The notes below the pieces were generated by a model. The model did not search any database. It worked only from the letters and a program-made list of their open reading frames with translations, and was not told the origin of the DNA. Shown in pieces: positions 1 through 6,757 of a stretch of DNA of 64,000 nt. A program made the translations under genes and the position numbers. Positions within the stretch are counted from its first letter, which is position 1; each line of letters begins with the position of its first letter. Source of the stretch: Catenuloplanes niger (GTDB taxonomy: Bacteria; Actinomycetota; Actinomycetes; Mycobacteriales; Micromonosporaceae); assembly GCF_031458255.1 (NCBI RefSeq), contig NZ_JAVDYC010000001.1:8728501-8792500 (forward strand). Reading direction: 5' to 3'.

Positions 1-1
1 G

Positions 2-301
2 AACGGCGTCGTCGAGGCCGGCGAGTTCGGGCTGTACTACTCGCCGAACCGGGGCGGGCCGGTGCTCGACCTCTACACCGACGACGACAACTTCGCCAAC
101 GACTACTTCCCCGGCACGAGCACGCCGGCGAACGACAACACGGCGTCGTACTGGAACCGGGACAGCTTCATCTGGCACGTCTACACCAACGCGGGCTACA
201 CCGGCTCGCACGGCTGCCTGGACCCGGGGCACATCGGCAACGCCTCGACGACGTTCCGCAACCGGATCTCGTCGGCGCAGTACCTGAGCACCAGCTGCTG
301 A
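2..301 (+). CDS. Secreted beta/gamma-crystallin-like (I36 inhibitor-like) protein, 5' partial
   Basis: Only the C-terminal 99 residues lie in the window; the start and any signal peptide are upstream. The fragment reads through GEFGLYY, a Tyr/Asp-rich core with NDNTASYWNRD, and a Gly-rich end with two cysteines (GSHGCLD and a terminal Cys). This layout matches small exported actinobacterial proteins annotated as peptidase inhibitor family I36, which have a beta/gamma-crystallin-like fold. It is clearly related to the complete protein at 1342-1722, sharing GEFGL, FPGT, GxxGC and EPGHIG or DPGHIG positions. Family assignment is by resemblance; the inhibitory role is inferred. Confidence 0.6.
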   Translation, partial: NGVVEAGEFGLYYSPNRGGPVLDLYTDDDNFANDYFPGTSTPANDNTASYWNRDSFIWHVYTNAGYTGSHGCLDPGHIGNASTTFRNRISSAQYLSTSC

Positions 302-445
302 GGCATCGGCTGCCGCGCAGTCGGCAGCTGAGCATCCGGCAGCTGAGTGTCGGCTGCTGAGACGGGCTGCGGCCCGGCTGCCGCTCCGCCCACCGCAATT
401 GGGCGGAGCGGCGGTGCCCTGAGCATACCGCCGGACGGGGGAGAG

Positions 446-1327
446 ATGAGTTTTCGACGGGGCGCGGCCGCGGTGCTGGTCGCCGTGCTGGTGACGGCCG
501 GATGCGGGACGCCGGCCGCGGACGACGGCGGCGAGCCGGAGATCGGCGACGTGCCGGTCATCGCGGACGCCAGCGACCTCAAGCTGCCGGTACAGGACTA
601 CATGCCGACCCCGGAGCAGGCGAAACGGATCGGGGTCGCGCAGATCGAGCTGATCAAGCGCTGCATGGCCCGGTTCGGCAAGGCGTACGACGTCGATCCG
701 GTCGACGGCGACGCGTACGGGCCACGGAGCCTCACCGACCGCCGGTACGGCATCACCGACCTGGAGCTCGCCCGCGCGGACGGCTACGGCCTGGGCGACC
801 GCGATCCCGCGCGACAGCCGGAGGCGAAACGCCCGGCGCTGGACGCCGACGCGGAGACGGTGCTCGGCGGTGACGGCCGGTCCGAGGTGAACGGCCAGAA
901 GGTTCCGGAGGGCGGCTGCCTGGCCGAGGCCGGCCGGAACCTGAACGCGGAGATCCCGGAGGGTGCCGACTACCGGCGCGGCACGGACCTGCAGGAGTGG
1001 TCGTTCAAGAAGTCCCGCGAGGACAGCCGGGTGCGCAACGCGTTCGTGGCCTGGTCGCGGTGCATGGCCGAGGCGGGATACTCCTATGCGGACCCGTTCG
1101 CCCCGGCCGGGGACCCGGCGTTCGCCGAGGGGAAGGCGAGCGCGCAGGAGACCGCAGTGGCCGTGGCCGACGTCGGCTGCAAGCAGCGCACCAACCTGGT
1201 CGGCATCTTCTACACGGTGGAGTCCGCCTACCAGACGCGGGAGATCGACAAGGAGTCCAACAACTTCGACGCGACGCTGGACGCGATCGCGGCGCGCGAC
1301 CGGGTGGCGGCCGCCGCGCTGAGCTGA
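446..1327 (+). CDS. Hypothetical lipoprotein
   Basis: A 293-residue protein starting at ATG 446 behind a GGGGGAGAG ribosome site. The first 25 residues are a lipoprotein signal: RR, a hydrophobic Ala/Val stretch, then the lipobox LVTAGC, predicting an acylated Cys anchored to the outer face of the membrane. The mature part is hydrophilic, with scattered cysteines (KRCMARFG, GGCLAEAG, SRCMAEAG, VGCKQR) that could form disulfides. It resembles the uncharacterised lipoproteins with C-M-x-x-x-G motifs common in actinomycetes. Only 14 bp separate it from the next gene, so the two are probably one operon. Function unknown. Confidence 0.75.
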   Translation: MSFRRGAAAVLVAVLVTAGCGTPAADDGGEPEIGDVPVIADASDLKLPVQDYMPTPEQAKRIGVAQIELIKRCMARFGKAYDVDPVDGDAYGPRSLTDRRYGITDLELARADGYGLGDRDPARQPEAKRPALDADAETVLGGDGRSEVNGQKVPEGGCLAEAGRNLNAEIPEGADYRRGTDLQEWSFKKSREDSRVRNAFVAWSRCMAEAGYSYADPFAPAGDPAFAEGKASAQETAVAVADVGCKQRTNLVGIFYTVESAYQTREIDKESNNFDATLDAIAARDRVAAAALS

Positions 1328-1341
1328 CGAGGGGGAGAGCG

Positions 1342-1722
1342 ATGAGAAGGACGTGGTGGGGCGCGGGTGCGGTCGCGGTGGTCGCCGCGGTGGGCGTGGC
1401 GGCGCCGGCGCACGCGGCCGAGCGTGACGGGACGCTGGAGAGCGGCGAGTTCGGCCTGTTCCACCGGACGAACACCGCCCTGGTGCTGGACCTGCGGCAG
1501 TCCGACACCGACCTGCGCGACGACGTCTTCCCGGGTACGGCGATCGCCGTCCACGGCAACACCGGGTGGTTCGCCAATCGCGACACGGTGACATGGCACC
1601 TCTACACCGGCCCGAACTTCACCGGTTCGCAGGGCTGTGTGGAGCCGGGACACATCGGCGGCCCGGGGGGTCCGATCCGATTCACCATCGCGTCGTCCCG
1701 CCGGTCCTCGGCCGGCTGCTGA
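1342..1722 (+). CDS. Secreted beta/gamma-crystallin-like (I36 inhibitor-like) protein
   Basis: A 126-residue exported protein starting at ATG 1342 after GGGGGAGAGCG. Residues 1-28 are a Sec signal (MRRTWWG, hydrophobic core, PAHAA cleavage site). The mature domain has the GEFGLF, FPGT, TWHLY and GSQGCVEPGHIG positions also seen in the truncated gene at the window start, so the two are paralogues flanking the lipoprotein. Proteins of this type are usually annotated peptidase inhibitor family I36; no protease target can be read from the sequence. It is followed by a strong convergent terminator. Confidence 0.65.
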   Translation: MRRTWWGAGAVAVVAAVGVAAPAHAAERDGTLESGEFGLFHRTNTALVLDLRQSDTDLRDDVFPGTAIAVHGNTGWFANRDTVTWHLYTGPNFTGSQGCVEPGHIGGPGGPIRFTIASSRRSSAGC

Positions 1723-1737
1723 ACCTGCCGTACCGCA

Positions 1738-1773
1738 CGTCACCCCGGTGTCCTTTTCGACACCGGGGTGACG
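1738..1773. terminator. Bidirectional terminator hairpin
   Basis: A perfect 15-bp inverted repeat, CGTCACCCCGGTGTC and its complement, around a CTTTTC loop. It lies between the convergent genes ending at 1722 and 1784 and can serve both. Confidence 0.8.
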
Positions 1774-1783
1774 TCGCTGCGAT

Positions 1784-2002
1784 TTACTCAGCGTTTTCGC
1801 AGCGCGTTTCCAGTTGCACACCCAATCGTACGAGTTCGGCGCTGTTGCGAATTCCCGTCTTCGCGCGGATCCTGCGCAGATAGGTGTCCACCGTGCTGTG
1901 GGCTATCCCCATTCGACGGCCGATCTGGAGATAGGTCAGGCCCTGGGACAGGTGGATGAGAACTTCTTCCTCTCGGTCCGATAGGTTGCCATGGTCAACC
2001 AC
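1784..2002 (-). CDS. Stand-alone LuxR-type HTH regulator
   Basis: A 72-residue protein consisting almost entirely of a LuxR/GerE DNA-binding domain: LSDREEEVLIHLSQG, then the recognition region of YLQIGRRMGI and STVDTYLRRI. There is no receiver or ligand domain, so it is an orphan HTH like those often found in actinomycetes. The start chosen is GTG 2002, preceded by GAAGGAG at a 5-nt spacing; a longer frame from TTG 2074 has no ribosome site. Regulatory target unknown. Confidence 0.75.
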   Translation of the reverse strand: MVDHGNLSDREEEVLIHLSQGLTYLQIGRRMGIAHSTVDTYLRRIRAKTGIRNSAELVRLGVQLETRCENAE

Positions 2003-2244
2003 ATCCGCTCCTTCGTAGCGCCCCCGTGACGCGCGCTGATATCGATGGCTGCACCGCCAGCATTGCACCGTCAAGCCATCGATTCAACCGAATAGGATGA
2101 TCACTTCCACTGTCTGGAATACGTCCGTTGAATCGGTTTCACCGACATATTGTGGGAGGCGGTCCGCGGTCCTCGAATACGGCATGCCGCCCGCGGCGGC
2201 CCGGGCCGCGGCCGGCGGGGCCGACACGGTCCACGACGCCCGCC

Positions 2245-2292
2245 GGGCCGCCCGGCCGGCAGCTACTGCGGGCCGCCCGGCCGGCAGCTACT
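2245..2292. repeat. 23-bp direct repeat pair
   Basis: Two identical 23-bp copies (2245-2267 and 2270-2292) beginning GGGCCGCCCGGCCGG and ending CAGCTACT, separated by 2 bp. The second copy runs into the stop codon of the gene ending at 2288. Each copy contains the small palindrome GCCGGC. It may be a local tandem duplication at the 3' end of that gene. Confidence 0.6.
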
Positions 2293-2836
2293 CCCGGTCG
2301 TTGCCGGCGGCCGAGCGCTCGTCCGGGTGCCGGAGGCCGCGGAGCCGGGCCTCCCGCGTCCGCCGCTCGGCCTCGGCGCGCGCCTGATGGACGCGGGTGT
2401 CGACGGCGCGCAGCGCGTCGTCGACACCGTCGAACAGCCAGGCGGCCGGGTCCTCGCCCAGCTCGGCCTCGACCAGGCCGGTCATGGCGGGCCGGCAGGT
2501 GCCGGACACCACGACCGCGGGGGAGACGCCGCCGAGCACGGCGTCGTTGAGGACCGAGGCCATCATGTCGCCCCAGTGGTACTCCACGTCACGGAGGTCC
2601 AGCACGACACCGGCCGGGGCGAACGCCCGGCGCGCGAGAGCCAGCACGGCGCGCATGAACGCGGCGTCACCGTTGCCGGCGCTGCCGGTGCCGTAGGTGC
2701 CGGCGAAGGACACCAGCAGCAGCTCGTCGCGCATCCACGCCTCGGCGTCGCCGCGGCGGGCGGTGGCGAACCGGTACCGGAGTGCGCTGAGCTCGCCGAG
2801 AGTGCGTGGGGTGGTGACGAACGGAACCTCGGGCAT
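2288..2836 (-). CDS. Hypothetical protein
   Basis: A 182-residue soluble protein, start placed at ATG 2836 (MPEVPFVTT); a longer frame from 2860 is possible. It has no signal or membrane segment. The middle (LLLVSFAGTYGTG, then GVVLDLRDVEYHWGDMM) alternates beta strands and helices, and the C-terminal 45 residues form an Arg/Glu/Ala-rich charged helix. No family is recognised with confidence. It sits downstream of, and in the same direction as, the ArsR-type gene, with about 120 bp between them. Confidence 0.6.
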   Translation of the reverse strand: MPEVPFVTTPRTLGELSALRYRFATARRGDAEAWMRDELLLVSFAGTYGTGSAGNGDAAFMRAVLALARRAFAPAGVVLDLRDVEYHWGDMMASVLNDAVLGGVSPAVVVSGTCRPAMTGLVEAELGEDPAAWLFDGVDDALRAVDTRVHQARAEAERRTREARLRGLRHPDERSAAGNDRE

Positions 2837-2957
2837 CGTGCGATTGTCTCCCGTCGCCACCCGCGACGCGGCGCCGAGGCGGCTTCGGCGAGCCCCGGCC
2901 GACGGTGCTCACCCGGGACCGGTGGTCCGGCCACGCGCGTGGGAGGCGCGCCGCCGC

Positions 2958-3926
2958 TCAGTGTGGGTGCGTGGCCGGGCCGGCGAGGGACTCGCCGAGG
3001 TCGCTGCGGTAGTAGAGGACGCTGCGACCGTAGCGGGCGCGGTTGAGCAGGCCGGCGCGGGACAGCAGGCGCAGCTGCTGGTTGACGGCGGAGGTGGTGA
3101 CGCCGAGCCGCAGTGCCAGTTCGGTGGAGGAGGCGGGCTCGCCGAGCGCGGCCAGCAGCGTGGCCCGGGCGCCGCCGAGCAGTTCGCGGACGGCGCCGGC
3201 GTCCGGTGCGGTCGCGGTCGACCACATCGCGCCCTGGCCGCGCGCCGGATACATGATGACCGGCGGCAGCGTGTCGTCGGCCGTGATGCAGGCGCGGTTG
3301 ACGAACATCGACGGCACCAGCGTCACGCCCTCGCCCCGCACCGGGCGCAGCCCGGACAGCCCCGAGGCCAGGCGTACGTCGAGGTGCCGGCCGTCGAAGG
3401 TCACCCGCGGGGACAGGCCGGTCAGCGCGGCACCGAGGCCGGCGCCGGCCGCGACCCGGCCGCGGTGCAGGATGTCGGCCTCCAGCACCGCGCGCATGCG
3501 CGGCCAGGACGGCGCGAAGCACAGGCGCCACGCGGCGGCAAGCGCGTCGATCATGCGGCGGACCACCGTCGCGTGGTCACCGCGGAACACGCCGGGGACG
3601 GTGCCGTGCACCCGTTCCAGGTCGGTGCGCAGCCGTTCCGGGGTGATCCGGGCGAGCGCGGCCAGTTCGTCGTCGATGACGGTCAGCGGCGACGCGGGGC
3701 GCGGGTTGACGAAGTCGGCCACCCAGCGGCGGTCGTCGACCAGCGCGTACAGCGGGGCGAGGTCGAGCAGCGGCAGCACCGGCGCGATCCGCTCCATCCA
3801 CGGGCGCTGCAGCGGGTACGCCTCCGGGAACCGCAGCGCCCGCAGGCCCATGCCCAGCTCGCTGAGCGGGGAGACGCCGAACCGGATCGCGGTCACGTCC
3901 GACGGCTCCAGCACGTACCTGATCAT
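2958..3926 (-). CDS. ArsR-family winged-helix regulator with N-terminal DUF5937-like domain
   Basis: A 322-residue regulator. The C-terminal 90 residues form an ArsR-type winged helix (ATLLAALGEPASSTELALRLGV, TTSAVNQQLRLLSRAGLL, then a YGRSVLYYRS wing), while the N-terminal 220 residues match the DUF5937 architecture of large actinobacterial ArsR proteins. No metal-binding Cys cluster is visible, so a non-metal ligand is likely. The start is ATG 3926 (MIRYVLEPSD). It is divergent from the MFS transporter starting 55 bp away, which it probably controls. Confidence 0.85.
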   Translation of the reverse strand: MIRYVLEPSDVTAIRFGVSPLSELGMGLRALRFPEAYPLQRPWMERIAPVLPLLDLAPLYALVDDRRWVADFVNPRPASPLTVIDDELAALARITPERLRTDLERVHGTVPGVFRGDHATVVRRMIDALAAAWRLCFAPSWPRMRAVLEADILHRGRVAAGAGLGAALTGLSPRVTFDGRHLDVRLASGLSGLRPVRGEGVTLVPSMFVNRACITADDTLPPVIMYPARGQGAMWSTATAPDAGAVRELLGGARATLLAALGEPASSTELALRLGVTTSAVNQQLRLLSRAGLLNRARYGRSVLYYRSDLGESLAGPATHPH

Positions 3927-3981
3927 TAAGCTCCAGGCTACATCGATTCCGTGCCGGGCCGCGGTCGGGCAGAACTGGGTG

Positions 3982-5301
3982 GTGACCACGACAACCGCGC
4001 TCGTCCGCGACGACCCCACCCTCCGCCGGCTGCTCACCGTGACCGCGGTCGACACCGTCGGCCGGGGCGCGTTCTTCACGCTCACCTCGCTCTACCTGAT
4101 CGGGGTGGCCGGCCTCCCGGCGGTGACCGTCGGGGTCGGGCTGACCGTGGCCGGGGGCGTCGGCGTGCTCGGCTCGCTGGCGTTCGGGCACCTCGCGGAC
4201 CGGTGGAGCTCGCGCCGCATGCTGGTCGCGTTGCACGTGCTGCAGGGCGGCGCGCTGACCGGGTACGTCCTGGTCCGGGACCTGCCGACGCTGATCCTGG
4301 TCGCGTCGCTGGTGATGCTGGCGCAGCAGGGCGGCGCCTCGGTGCGGTCCGCCGCGATCGGCCGGGCGTTCCGGGGCGATGAACGGGTACGGATCCGGGC
4401 GCTGATGCGGACGGTGACGAACGCGGGCATCGCGGCCGGCACCGCGCTCGCCGCGATCCCGCTGGCGATCGGCAGCGCGAACGCCTACCGGGTCACGATG
4501 GTGGCGGCGGGCCTGCTGTTCCTCGGGTCGGCGGTGCTGCTGCTCGGCCTGCCCGCGGCGCGGATCGACGCGCGGCCCGCACCGGACGGCCCGGCCGGAC
4601 CGCGGGTCGCCGGCCCGTACCGTGATCGGAGGTTCCTGCTCCTGGCCGCGCTCAACGGGATCTTCGGCATGCAGTTCGCCGTGTACGAGATCGCGGTGCC
4701 GCTCTGGGTGGTGCACCACACCGAGGCGCCGGACGTGCTGGTGTCACCGCTGCTGCTGATCAACACCGCGCTGGTGATCGCGCTGCAGGTGCGGCTCAGC
4801 CGCGGCACGGCCGATCTGCGCGGCGCCGCTCGGGCGATGACCTGGGCGGGCTGGCTGATGGCGCTGGCCTGCCTGCTCTGGGCGGTCGCCGGTGAGCTGC
4901 CCGCGATCGCGGCCGTGCTGGCGCTGCTGGTGGCCGCGGCCGTGCACACGCTCGCCGAGATCACCTCGAGCGCGGCCGGCTGGAGCATCAGTTTCGAGCT
5001 GGCGCCGGCCGGTGCGATCGGCGCGTACCAGGGCGTCTACGGCACCGGGTTCGCGCTCGGTGCGATGGTGGCGCCGCTGGTGGTGACCGCGACCGCGATC
5101 GAGCTGGGCACGCCGGGCTGGGCGCTGCTCGGCGTGCTGTTCCTGACCGCGGCGCTGGCCACCCGGGTCGTCATCGCCCGGATCCCGCCGACCGGGACGC
5201 CGGAACCCACGGCACCGGAACCCACGGCACCGGAACCCACGGCACCGGAACCCACGGCACCGGAACCCACGGCACCGGCGGCCCGGGTTCAGGAGGCGTA
5301 G
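3982..5301 (+). CDS. MFS transporter
   Basis: A 439-residue membrane protein of the major facilitator superfamily with about 12 hydrophobic segments. The loop after segment 2 carries the MFS signature (FGHLADRWSSRRML). The start is a GTG near 3982; the in-frame GTG at 3979 is equally possible. The C-terminal tail is a run of PTAPE repeats encoded by a 15-bp tandem repeat. Divergence from the ArsR-type regulator suggests a regulator/exporter pair; substrate unknown. The last 13 bp overlap the convergent gene at 5289. Confidence 0.85.
   Translation: MTTTTALVRDDPTLRRLLTVTAVDTVGRGAFFTLTSLYLIGVAGLPAVTVGVGLTVAGGVGVLGSLAFGHLADRWSSRRMLVALHVLQGGALTGYVLVRDLPTLILVASLVMLAQQGGASVRSAAIGRAFRGDERVRIRALMRTVTNAGIAAGTALAAIPLAIGSANAYRVTMVAAGLLFLGSAVLLLGLPAARIDARPAPDGPAGPRVAGPYRDRRFLLLAALNGIFGMQFAVYEIAVPLWVVHHTEAPDVLVSPLLLINTALVIALQVRLSRGTADLRGAARAMTWAGWLMALACLLWAVAGELPAIAAVLALLVAAAVHTLAEITSSAAGWSISFELAPAGAIGAYQGVYGTGFALGAMVAPLVVTATAIELGTPGWALLGVLFLTAALATRVVIARIPPTGTPEPTAPEPTAPEPTAPEPTAPEPTAPAARVQEA
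5201..5275 (+). repeat. 15-bp tandem repeat x5 (PTAPE tail)
   Basis: Five exact copies of CGGAACCCACGGCAC in phase with the reading frame, encoding the Pro/Thr/Ala/Glu tail of the MFS transporter. Exact copies imply recent slippage and likely length variation between strains. Confidence 0.95.
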
Positions 5302-5558
5302 CGCCGTTCCGCGCGGGCCCGGGCCTTCGCGGCCTCCACCTCGCGATCCTTCGGCGGCGCGGTGGTGACCAGCCCGTCCAGCAGCGCCTGGGTGGCCGCC
5401 ACGACCGCCGCGACCGCCTGGTCGAAGACCTCCTGGTTGACCTGGGACGGCTTGGTGGTCCCGGCGATCTTCCGGACGTACTGCAGCGCGGCGGCGTGCA
5501 CCTCGTCCGGGGTGGCGGGCGGAGCGAAGTTGTGCAACGGGTGGATGCTGCGGCACAT
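5289..5558 (-). CDS. DUF2277 family protein
   Basis: An 89-residue protein starting at ATG 5558. It opens with MCRSIHPLHNF, then PPATPDEVHAAALQYVRKI and GTTKPS, the hallmark layout of the DUF2277 family of small conserved actinobacterial and proteobacterial proteins. The C-terminal half is helical and ends in a basic stretch. No biochemical role is known. It converges with the MFS gene, overlapping it by 13 bp, and diverges from the kinase-like gene at 5645. Confidence 0.85.
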   Translation of the reverse strand: MCRSIHPLHNFAPPATPDEVHAAALQYVRKIAGTTKPSQVNQEVFDQAVAAVVAATQALLDGLVTTAPPKDREVEAAKARARAERRYAS

Positions 5559-5644
5559 GCGCGTTCCTCCAGAGACAGACGGAGCCGTCCGGCAGCGTAT
5601 CGCGTACGGCGCCGGGGCAGCGGCGTCCACGGTTCTGTGATGGG

Positions 5645-6622
5645 ATGCGCCGCATGATCGGATCGCCGGCGCTGGAGATGCTGTGGGAGCCGGACGACCC
5701 CCGCCGCGCGCTCGAGGACCGGTTCGGGTTCGGCGACGGGGAGGCGGCCGGCCGCTGGGTCACCGCCGTGCTGGCCGAGCACTGGGGCGTGCGCGCCGGG
5801 TCCTGCGAGCGGATCGTGATGAGCGCGGGCAACGCGCTGGCGTGGATCGGCACGCCGTCCGGCCGGCTGGTCGCGAAATGGTCGGTGGTGCCCGCGCGTT
5901 TCCCGCGTCTGACGGAGACCGCGCGGCTCACGCACTGGCTGCACGGCCGGGGCCTGCCGGTGTCGGCGCCGGTCCCGGCGCGCGACGGCCGTCTCCAGGT
6001 GGTGGCCGGCCGGGTCTCGATGCACCTGCAGCGTGAGGTCGTGGGCGACCTGCTCGACACCGCCGATCCCGGCCAGGTGCGCGCGGCCGGGGCCGTGGTC
6101 GCCCGGTTGCAGGACGCGCTGGCCGGCTACCCGGACGCGGACCGGTTCCCGGCCGGCCCGGCCGCGCCGTTGACGGCCCGGGTGACCGGCTGGCTGGACG
6201 CGCACGCCGGCCACCTGCCGGCGGCGGCCCGGGACGCGCTGCGCGGGATGGTCGCCGCCGCGCCGCCGGACCGGTCCGCTCGCCAGCTCGTCCACGGCGA
6301 CGTCCGCTCCGCCAACGTGCTGTGGGCGCGCGGCGGGATCGCCGCGGTCCTCGACCTCGAGGAGGCCCGGCACGACCATCCGCTGGTCGAGCTCGCCCGC
6401 GCGGCGGTGCTGCTCGGCACCCGCTATCACGACTGGGGGCCGGTGCCGGCCGCCGTCCGCGCGGGGTTCGTCGCCGGTTACCGGTCCGTGCGGCCGCTCA
6501 CCGCGGCGGAGGAGGGCTGGCTGGACGTCCTCCTGCTCTGGCAGGCCCTGGCGGCGGTACCCGCCGGTGACGATCCGACCGGGTGGGGGCGCTCGGCGAC
6601 GAGCCAGCTGCCCCGGCGCTGA
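5645..6622 (+). CDS. Aminoglycoside phosphotransferase-fold kinase
   Basis: A 325-residue protein with the APH/choline-kinase fold. The catalytic loop reads LVHGDVRSANVLW (Asp 219 and Asn 224 positions approximately), and the metal-binding segment is AVLDLEEARHDHP, where the usual Asp lies in LDLE. The N-terminal lobe carries the Lys-containing strand RLVAKWSVV. Members phosphorylate small molecules (aminoglycosides, homoserine, choline and others); the substrate cannot be assigned. Start ATG 5645, with an alternative at 5654. Confidence 0.8.
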   Translation: MRRMIGSPALEMLWEPDDPRRALEDRFGFGDGEAAGRWVTAVLAEHWGVRAGSCERIVMSAGNALAWIGTPSGRLVAKWSVVPARFPRLTETARLTHWLHGRGLPVSAPVPARDGRLQVVAGRVSMHLQREVVGDLLDTADPGQVRAAGAVVARLQDALAGYPDADRFPAGPAAPLTARVTGWLDAHAGHLPAAARDALRGMVAAAPPDRSARQLVHGDVRSANVLWARGGIAAVLDLEEARHDHPLVELARAAVLLGTRYHDWGPVPAAVRAGFVAGYRSVRPLTAAEEGWLDVLLLWQALAAVPAGDDPTGWGRSATSQLPRR

Positions 6623-6757
6623 CGGCGAGGCCGCACACGGATTCGGTGCGACGCGGCACCAGCCCCGGGGTGGGAACGGCCGTTCCGGGCGGGGTGCGGC
6701 GGTTGGCCCGGCATGATCGGGTGAGGGGTACGGCCGATTCGAGGAGCTGGCGAGCGC

